From the NCBI GenBank assembly GCA_019828595.1, contig JAHQRK010000030.1, positions 310,001-374,000 of the forward strand: DNA of 64,000 bases, in the 5' to 3' direction. Below, piece after piece: positions 57,070 to 64,000 of the stretch (position 1 is the stretch's first letter; every line of letters begins with the position of its first letter). The notes under the pieces were generated by a model. That model was not told the origin of the DNA, made no database searches, and saw nothing but the letters and a program-made list of their open reading frames with translations. The stretch comes from Aphanomyces cochlioides (Eukaryota; Oomycota; Saprolegniomycetes; Saprolegniales; Verrucalvaceae). The position numbers and the translations under genes were made by a program.

Positions 57070-57715
57070 TTAGCTCTTATGATGAATTGAAGTGAGTTCT
57101 TCATGCCACGCTGTAGACTTATCAACATTACGGGATTTGTAGTTCAGTGCCGTACTTGGAGTCGTAAGAAACACTACAATTTCCACTGCACTTGGTCGAG
57201 CAGTAGGATGCAACTGCCAGCATTTCGTGATCAAAGCCCACAATGGCTCAAGCTCTTCAGGTTTTTCAGGGCGATCGTCTTCCCATGGGAAAATTACGTC
57301 TGGAAATTCTTTTTCATGGGCAACTCGGTATGGAATATCATTGCATAAATTTTCCCACAGCGACATCCCAAACGACCAAATGTCCGACTTGGTCGTCACA
57401 CTTTGGGGTCGTAAATAAGTTCCACAAGCTTGAGTCTCGGCGGTTCTATCTTCCGACAGTAGACTCTCTCTCCAAAGGCAGCTACGACGACCGTCTCCTC
57501 GAATCTTTTAAATTCCCGTGGATCATATTGGCGTCGTGGATCGAGAGACCTGACCTTTCGCGAATTGATACACCACTGGAAGCAGCATCTGACGTCGGTC
57601 TCAGACGTAGCGGCAGATGTTAATTTGGCACAATTCAGTCAAGAGAATATCGTCGTGCAGACGGCGATCATCGAGTCGTTTGACGGCGACAGGTTGCCCT
57701 TGGTAAGTTCCCTAA
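57070..57715 (-). pseudogene. TKL-like protein kinase remnant
   Basis: The minus strand contains, in order and in changing frames, TYQGQPVAVKRLDD, LPVVYQFAKG, TQACGTY and TKSDIWSFGMSLWENLC, ending with CWQLHPTARPSAVEIV. A large part of the N lobe and catalytic loop is deleted or scrambled. It is a decayed relative of 54503-55601 in opposite orientation. Confidence 0.65.
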
Positions 57716-57863
57716 GCCACAAGTCGTGTGCCGCAAGGACAAGATCATTCGAGACAAAATGAGTCAGTCGCTACCATCGCCACCACCGGCCGAGTCGTCG
57801 CTACAAGGGCCAGGCTGACCACAAGATGTTTTGTCGGTGGCGCCGCTTCCCGGGATTTTCTTG

Positions 57864-58433
57864 ATGTCGGGCAAACTGGGAGATAATGCCGTCAACTCGC
57901 CGGAGCATTCTCCACTGCCACAGGACAACGAGTCCGATGATGAGACTCCGTTTGATGCAAGCACTCCTGGGCCGTTCAGCAACGACCCCATCGAGGAGCT
58001 GAAGAACCAAGTCAACCACATCAATCACATTCTGGTACGACTCGACAAGCAAGATGCGGCCATCATTGAGATAAATGACCGCGTGGCGACACAAGTCTCC
58101 ACCACAGAGCGACTCAACCGCCAACTTGTTCAGCAAAAGTCGTCCATCGACAGCGTGGCGAATAGCGTGGTGCAGTATGGTCGGGCCGTGGTCAAACTTG
58201 CAGCAGATCTTGACAGCCTCCGACTCGCCGTACAATCCCAAGGACGCTCGCCATGTCGCCGCCCGGACGTCGAATTATGCAGTATGCTGACAAACAAGGG
58301 CCATCCGTGTCGCAATTCCTTGGCGCGCTGTCCATATCGTCGCTCTGGGATGCATCCAGCTCAGCCAACTGACAGTCCATCATCATCACAGACCGAATTT
58401 TCACCAGACGAGCCAACAGAACAGCCATCATAG
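57864..58433 (+). CDS. hypothetical coiled-coil protein with Cys-rich tail, 189 aa
   Basis: The first in-frame ATG gives an acidic, Pro/Ser-rich N-terminus, a heptad-patterned coiled-coil region (about 45-130), a short Cys-rich stretch (CSMLTNKGHPC, then CPYRRSG, about 142-165) and a polar tail. The frame is open a little further upstream (to 57831) without ATG. I do not recognise it. The next coding region begins 8 nt after the stop in another frame, so both could belong to one spliced or frameshifted gene. Confidence 0.5.
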   Translation: MSGKLGDNAVNSPEHSPLPQDNESDDETPFDASTPGPFSNDPIEELKNQVNHINHILVRLDKQDAAIIEINDRVATQVSTTERLNRQLVQQKSSIDSVANSVVQYGRAVVKLAADLDSLRLAVQSQGRSPCRRPDVELCSMLTNKGHPCRNSLARCPYRRSGMHPAQPTDSPSSSQTEFSPDEPTEQPS

Positions 58434-58441
58434 TCAATTCC

Positions 58442-59026
58442 TTGAGCAACACGACATCTTTCTTCTTCATTTTCCTTTTCACCATCGTTGTCGCTCATCT
58501 TCTTCTGGCCATCGCTCTCAACCACCAAGACAATACGGATCGGTTGCATCAAGCAATTGTCGCGGCCAACCAGCAGCTGGGGCAAGGGCTGCAAACTTTT
58601 CACACCCACCTGGATGACCACAAGACTGAAGTGCAAGCGCGCATTCGGGAAGCTCACCACCAGCAAGACACATTCAGCTACACAATCGCCGAGCATGCTC
58701 AACTGTTCCGTCAATTGCGGCACCAGATCGCGCTGAAGGACCGTGAAATCCGCCAACTGCAAGAGCGCCATACCGAGCTCGCCCAGGGTGTCATGCGATT
58801 GAATGAGTTGCTGGCGCAGCACTTGAAACGATATCCCCTGGACCATCGCGATGCCAATCGTGACATGAGGGGGCACATGGGCGCCCCATGCTTGGGGATT
58901 ACGCCAGGAGATTTGCCTAACACGCCATCGTGCTCCCATTACAAGGACGAGTGCCCCTTCGGATACAGTTATCACATCGACGGCCATGGTCCTCGCATTG
59001 ACTTCCCCGCGCTGCCCCTCGACTGA
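58442..59026 (+). CDS. hypothetical membrane-anchored coiled-coil protein, about 194 aa
   Basis: The open frame starts with a strongly hydrophobic segment (about residues 6-26, FFFIFLFTIVVAHLLLAIAL), followed by a long heptad-patterned coiled coil (about 35-125) and a C-terminal part with a few cysteines. There is no ATG before the hydrophobic segment, so the start is unknown; the frame is open back to about 58372 and may be an internal exon. Not recognised. Confidence 0.45.
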   Translation: MSNTTSFFFIFLFTIVVAHLLLAIALNHQDNTDRLHQAIVAANQQLGQGLQTFHTHLDDHKTEVQARIREAHHQQDTFSYTIAEHAQLFRQLRHQIALKDREIRQLQERHTELAQGVMRLNELLAQHLKRYPLDHRDANRDMRGHMGAPCLGITPGDLPNTPSCSHYKDECPFGYSYHIDGHGPRIDFPALPLD

Positions 59027-59235
59027 TCGGCTCGCTTGACACGCTTAGAATCTTCGTAGTATAATCCCATTGGCCGATAATACAGGAGCATTTGTTGATC
59101 GATTTCATGAGTCAGTTTGTTCACGGATTCTGTGCACCGTCCTCGCTAACCAACTGACCGATGCCATCAAAGGGCTCTGACGGAGCCAAGCCATCAGGCT
59201 CACAATCCAACTAGCTCGCGCCCCAGCCAGCCGTC

Positions 59236-60410
59236 ATGTCGTCCTTCCAAGCCGCTTTGAGTATAGCCGCGTCGGAGCTCACCACCGAGCTTGGAAACCA
59301 CACTCTGCGCCTCCAAGGGGTCTTCCCTGGTGCCGCCTCTCCGTTAGCCGACCTCCCTTCGCTTGCGCACGCAACTGTTGATACGCTCGCCAACTCCCGG
59401 CAGCTGATCACACGTGACGCTCGAGGATGGATTCAGGATTCGAAGGCACGCCAAGAGTTCATCTCCATCGCCCATTCCTTGCTGCTCAGGAACAGTCACC
59501 AACTCGCGGCCAGCGTTCTGGCTACAGCGCAAGCAACGCAGCAAATCAGCGTTCTTGAGGAGCAAGTGGGGACCCAAGCAAGTCTCATTCAACTACAGGA
59601 GAGCCGCATTGAGGCGCAGGGGCGGCAAATCGACGCGTTGGAGGCTCAGGTACTAATATCCACTCGCCCTTGTTGAAGCAATTCGTGTAGCTGAAGGCCC
59701 TGTCGGAGGCGAAGGGGTCTGAGGCCTTATCAAGCATCGTTGTCGCGCCTGCCAGTGGCCAGGATCTCTCCAGTGCGGGTGTTGACCTCGGTCCACCCAT
59801 AGACACGCCACCAAGTTCACCTGTCGCGCGCATGCGCAAAGCCATTCGGGAGTCTGTGACGATCGATTCTGACGGAGCAGCCACACCGCCGGCTGACCAG
59901 GACGATGATCTCTTTGCGGCCCCCGCATCTCCTGTGGTAGACAACTCTGACGACTCTGACTATGAGATAGTGGAGAACCCGGGAGCCGCGACAAAGTCGT
60001 ATTGGGTGTACGAGGACAAAACATCAGCAGAAGCTCAGCGCTACCGCCAAGCCATGGACGAGAAGCTGTGTGACCACCGCTACCCTGGGAAGGAAGACCA
60101 GCACTGCGCTCTACCTCTGGCGGATTGCATGGAACGTAGACTTGGCCACCACGGGGAGCAATGTCGCTGGATCACGACGAAGCATATGGCTCGCTGCAAG
60201 GCCCCAATCAAGCAATGTTCCCAACATCGCAACCACCTCCAGGCAAATTGTATCGCCGCGAGTTTTCCACTCGCCCAAAAGGAGTCGAAGCCCGACGCTT
60301 TTTCCTATGCGAATACCGATCTTACAAGCAGGAGTTCATGGGCCCCGACAAGAAGAAACCACGCATCATCTAGCTTGAACCAACGACCAAGTTCGGGGCT
60401 ATCGAACTAA
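59236..60410 (+). CDS. hypothetical protein with coiled coil and Cys/His-rich C-terminus, 377 aa, one intron
   Basis: Exon 1 (59236-59649) and exon 2 (59691-60410) join in phase 0 across a 41-bp GT-AG intron. Exon 1 encodes a helical part with a coiled coil near its end (QISVLEEQ, then QESRIEAQGRQIDALEAQ). Exon 2 encodes an acidic low-complexity linker and then a Cys/His-rich region (LCDHRYPG, CALPLADCMERR, HHGEQC, ARCKAPIKQCSQHR) that could bind zinc. It shares with 57864-58433 the layout of a coiled coil followed by a Cys-rich tail. Function unknown. The frame, ATG and intron are well supported by the joined reading. Confidence 0.6.
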
Positions 60411-60718
60411 AAATGGAGCTTTTCGTTGTAGCGTAGCGTAATGATTAATGCTCCACCATCTTGTTCGTCCAATTTTCTCCATAAATCACATGTAATCAAA
60501 TGCATAATACGCACGTTCCCATCACAAAATCAATCAATTTCCATTCCATCACCAACAATTGGGCCATTCGATCCACCTGCACATCACAAAGCCAACCATG
60601 CCAAAGTAATCTCAACAAAATAAAGCATCACAAAACCGGGATAAATGTCAATGTCGGGGGCCTCCGAACCGGAATCTCGGGATATCACGATCCATTTCGA
60701 GTGCCGTTGAGCTGGGAT
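60411..60718. other. intergenic; 3' end of the Ty3/gypsy element expected here
   Basis: The minus-strand pol ends at 60719, so the element's 3' UTR and LTR should lie here or overlap the neighbouring gene. I could not define LTR ends, because the partner LTR is outside the window. Confidence 0.35.
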
Positions 60719-61210
60719 TTACGCTTGATCGTCGTCCTTCGTCTCCTCCTCTTCGATCGGGTGGAGCTCTTCCTGGACCATCATCGCAAGCCGATCAAAC
60801 CCGAGGCGCACTCGCTCAAATTCGTAAATCAGCTCAGACGGCGGAATGTTGACGAGCGCTTCCCATATCCACGGTCCACCCCGGTAAAATTGAACTTCGT
60901 ACTCCTTCGTGCCTTCTGTATATCGCACGTTTCGCACAGCTACAACTTGCGGGCGCGAGCCCAGTACATCGTCGCGGTCGGGTCGTCCACCAAGAAACGA
61001 GTCGTCGGGTAAAGCTAGCTCTTCGTCAAAGTCAATTTCCGACACGTTTTGCAACAATTCCACCGGCCGCTCTAAGTAAACCCGTCGCGGCTTCAACCGA
61101 AAGTCGTGTACAACCGCGTGGAACCGATAGACCTTCCCTGTATGACGCACGTGGGACTCCAATTCGCTTGAATAGTCGTTGGGACGCGACAACACGCGGA
61201 AAGGGCCATC
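60719..61210 (-). pseudogene. Ty3/gypsy pol C-terminus after frameshift, with chromodomain-like tail
   Basis: This frame continues the integrase C-terminus (GPFRVLSRPND, then HTGKVYRFHAVVHDFRLKPR). It ends with a chromodomain-like stretch (RPQVVAVRNVRY, EYEVQF, IWEALVNIPPSELI) and an acidic tail. It lacks its own start and belongs to the pol frame at 61205-64000, from which it is separated by a small indel. Confidence 0.8.
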
Positions 61211-64000
61211 ACTAACTTGACTTTCACGCCGGTCTTGACCTGGTCGATGTACAGCCACACTGCATCACCCACTTTGATGCGCTCGTCCACGTTTTCAGGC
61301 AATTGCTCGTTGTGGCGACGCGCACGGTTAGCGATGGCGGCAGCCACTAAGTCTCGGTTCAGAGCATGGCAATACACTTGCTGCTGGTGGACTTGCAATC
61401 GCCAGCGATAAGCTTCTGGCTCGGCGTCCCCGCGGACTGTTGGCAGGCTCGCAGTGATCGTGGTGTGCGGGTCCCACCCGTGCATGAGGAAGAACGGAGT
61501 CTCCTTGCGCACGACCAACACGGATGTGTTCATCGCGAACACCAGTCTCTCAGCCCAGTCGTCCCAGTCTCTTTGCTTCGGATCCTGAACATAGTGCTTC
61601 ACGGCACGGATCATCACTTGGATCGATCGCTCGGCAAGGCCATTCGCCTGCGGACGGTATGCAAAGATCGGCATCTGCCGCTGCCCCAACATCTCACAGA
61701 AATACTTGAACACGTTCGACATGAAGGAGGGGTCGCGGTCATGGCGCAGTTCGCGGCAGGCTCCAAAGCGGCGGAAAACGACTTCCTCGAAGGCGAGAGC
61801 GACTGTGTGAGCCGTCCGGTTCGGTGTCGCCTTGGTCATGATGAAGCCCGTGAACACGTCGGCGAAGACAATCAGCTGGGTGTTCCCTCTGAACGACGAC
61901 GGCATGTCGGTCGCAGCGTCCATGCACACCACATCCAATGGGCCTTCCGGGGTGAGGTTCCCTGGGCTCAAGGCTCGAAAATTCGGCGGTGGCCTAGCCG
62001 TGTTGCAAACGGCACAGTCGGCGACATAGTCCTTCGTATCGGCGTACATTAGTCTCCAATAGAAGTGGGCTCTTGCGCGCTCATACGTCCGTTGGAACTT
62101 TGCGTGTTCGCCCTGAGCGTCGTCATGACAATGAGCCAGCACCACCTTGACCAGGACTCGCGGAATCACCAGCTTCCATTGCATGCGCACTTCGGGCGAT
62201 CTCTTCGACGACCACTCGACGCGGTATAGAGCCCCTCGCTCGCCGACTTCGAACTGACCGGCTAACTTGGGCAATAGGCGACACTCCGTCTCAGTCAGGT
62301 GGCTGACCTCGCCCCGCAAATAGCACTTAATATTCGCCAACTCTCTTTCTCGGTCTTGTGCCTTGCTCACTCGGTCCAGTCTCAGTGCGGCCATTTTCTC
62401 CGTCGACCTTGCTTGGAACGCCATAATCATCGGGGTTGCAGTGACAGCGGTGGGATGCAGAAGCTCTGGCAGCAGGTTGCGTCGCTGTAGCACTTCCAGG
62501 ACCGACTCATCCAGCACTTGCCCTCCAGCACGGTCTAGCAGCGCGAGTCCAGCCAGCAGATCAGCAGCGCCGTTCCATTCCCGCTTCACGTGGTGAAATT
62601 CCACCTCGGTCGCTTGGTCCCACAGCGCACGGACCCGATCGAGGCAACTCTGCAGGTGGGACTGCTTGCTCTGCATCCACCCCAGTACTTGGTGGATGAC
62701 TAAGCGGGAATCGCCAAATATCACTGGGTTCGCCAGGCTCAGCCTCAAGGTACGCTCCAGAGCCGCAATCAGTCCACTGTACTCCGCAAGGTTAACCGTC
62801 GCACCGGCGAGGACCCTATTTTCTGCCCACAGTACGCTCCAGCCGGGAAGTTGCCAAATCACAAAGCCATAGCTTCCGAACTTCTCCTTTGCTTTAATAG
62901 CACCATCAAAGGCGATCACCACAGCCCGTTCGTCGGGGTCGAATCGTGGCAGAGCGGCTTGCCGTTGGGAAACTTGCACATCCTTGGCTTTATTGGGCTT
63001 GTACACGTCCATATCAGCCAGTGTCAACGCGTCTGGGGGGTGCAGGATGTCCATCAAGCGAATCGGCAGGGCCCATCGTTCGTCCAACTCGACCACTTGT
63101 TCCACGCGAATCGTCCACGGTGACAGGATTGCAGCCCACGGCAGATGATCGGCCTTGCCATGCCAGTCAGCGAGGATCCACTTCAGGAGACCATGCCTAC
63201 TGTAGACCACCAGCTGCTGGTTGCGCAACTCGTAGTAGCAGACCTTGACGGCGCGCAGCAGAGCGAGAGCCTCTTTTGCCCATTCCTCGTAACGCGGCTC
63301 GCCGCCCTTCAGGGTCCGACCACAGAACCTCACGGGATGCAGCACTCCATCATAGTCCTGACAGACTGTCGCCGAAATCGCCCAAGTTGTCGTGTACAAC
63401 AGGATGTGGAACTCTCGGCCAGGATCGGCATGACGCAGGAGCGGTGTCGACGAGTAGGCTGCCTTCAGGTCAGCGAACGCACGGACAGCAGCGGGCGACA
63501 CCAAGCCAAGGCGTAGTTCTTCGTCCGAGATCTCGTACAGACAGCTCGCCAAAATCGAGTAATTCTCGATAAATCGGCTATAAAAATTCAGCGAGCCCAG
63601 GAACCATTGCATATCACGGAGGCACTTCGGGAATGACATGGCTAGGACCGTATCGAGACTCCGCGGCCTTGCTTCCAATCCTCTGCGAGATACAACGTGG
63701 CCAAGGAAATCGGTTGCGAATTTGCCAAACTTGCTCTTCAGGGCCGAGATGCTCACGCCGAAATAGGTCAAGCGCGCCAAGATACGATCGGTCAGCTCCA
63801 CAATGCCATCCCACGAATCAGCGCCGTCGCTTATGTCGTCGGCGAACGATGTGCGGTTAGCCGGCGGTGGAAGCTGCGATAAGTCGCATTTAAATCCCAA
63901 GGTAAACATATCCACCGGCTCACCATCAGCATCATCGTCGGCCACCCCTGGTGGCATGTCCACAAAGCCAAACAACGTGTTCGTAATCATCCGCTGGTAT
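61205..64000 (-). CDS. Ty3/gypsy pol: RT, RNase H, second RNase H, integrase (partial at window end)
   Basis: The frame is open through the window edge (it reads YQRMITN before the first ATG at 63990). Counting from that ATG: RT palm FADD at 48-51 and FGKFATDFLGHVVS; first RNase H near 185-300; a second RNase-HI-type domain starting at D362 (IAFDGA) with AEYSGLIAALE, FGDSRLV and HHVKREWNGAADLLAG; an integrase zinc finger starting at H620 (HCH) and ending CAVC near 660; catalytic D691, D751 and E787, an exact D-35-E spacing. Dual RNase H is known from some oomycete and plant Ty3/gypsy elements. It copies and integrates the element. The reading shifts out of frame near 61210. Confidence 0.92.

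Larger units (their letters stand above)
60719..64000 (-). mobile_element. Ty3/gypsy LTR retrotransposon, pol region (partial)
   Basis: RT, RNase H, a second RNase H, integrase and a chromodomain-like tail follow in this order on the minus strand. The element runs past 64000, where gag, protease and the start of RT should be. One frameshift (about 61205-61215) separates the main frame from its C-terminus, so this copy is probably inactive. Confidence 0.9.

Noticed and set aside
61217..63860. Plus-strand ORFs over the Ty3/gypsy pol
   Set aside because: They are shadows of the minus-strand pol frame, without motifs of their own.

Overview
The window looks like nuclear DNA of an oomycete, most likely from the Saprolegniales. 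The reasons are: dense genes with very short introns (41-48 bp) in ankyrin-repeat/kinase-like genes; a Ty3/gypsy polymerase of the type found in oomycetes, with two RNase H modules; an L1/Tx1-like LINE; and eukaryotic tRNA and U2 snRNA genes. The species cannot be told from the sequence alone.

Region 1 (1-33842) is a tandem array with an 832-bp unit. Each unit carries a tRNA-Ala(AGC) gene, then one G, then a tRNA-His(GTG) gene, a T5 terminator and a spacer of about 686 bp with no credible gene. Twenty-one tRNA-His copies are visible. Nine tRNA-Ala copies are intact, one has a 2-nt insertion, and eleven are split by an insertion at one and the same place: the anticodon arm, with duplication of tRNA positions 28-44. 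Two kinds of element sit there. The first is a non-LTR retrotransposon, with one apparently full-length copy at 9555-18787 (intact ORF1, and ORF2 with APE endonuclease, RT and CCHC) and four shorter copies: three 5'-truncated and one cut by the window edge. The second is a 356-bp SINE-like element (six copies) with a tRNA-Thr(CGT)-like head containing A and B boxes. Its extreme 3' end (about 17 nt) resembles that of the LINE. This is the main discovery of the window: a LINE/SINE pair that appears to share a single target inside a tRNA gene and to colonise a tRNA tandem array.

Region 2 (33843-44077) is gene-poor. It holds a U2 snRNA gene (about 35846) and two paralogous small cysteine-rich membrane proteins of unknown function (38698-39183 and 41780-42322).

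Region 3 (44078-57715) is a decaying ankyrin/kinase neighbourhood. It contains one apparently intact 11-exon ankyrin-repeat/pseudokinase gene on the minus strand, an ankyrin pseudogene with one repeat per exon, a TKL-like kinase pseudogene on the plus strand, and several kinase or ankyrin fragments.

Region 4 (57864-64000) holds three unrecognised coiled-coil or Cys/His-rich coding regions on the plus strand. Facing them on the minus strand is a Ty3/gypsy element that runs off the window end. Its pol has RT, RNase H, a second RNase H, integrase (HHCC plus D-D35-E) and a frameshifted C-terminus with a chromodomain-like tail.
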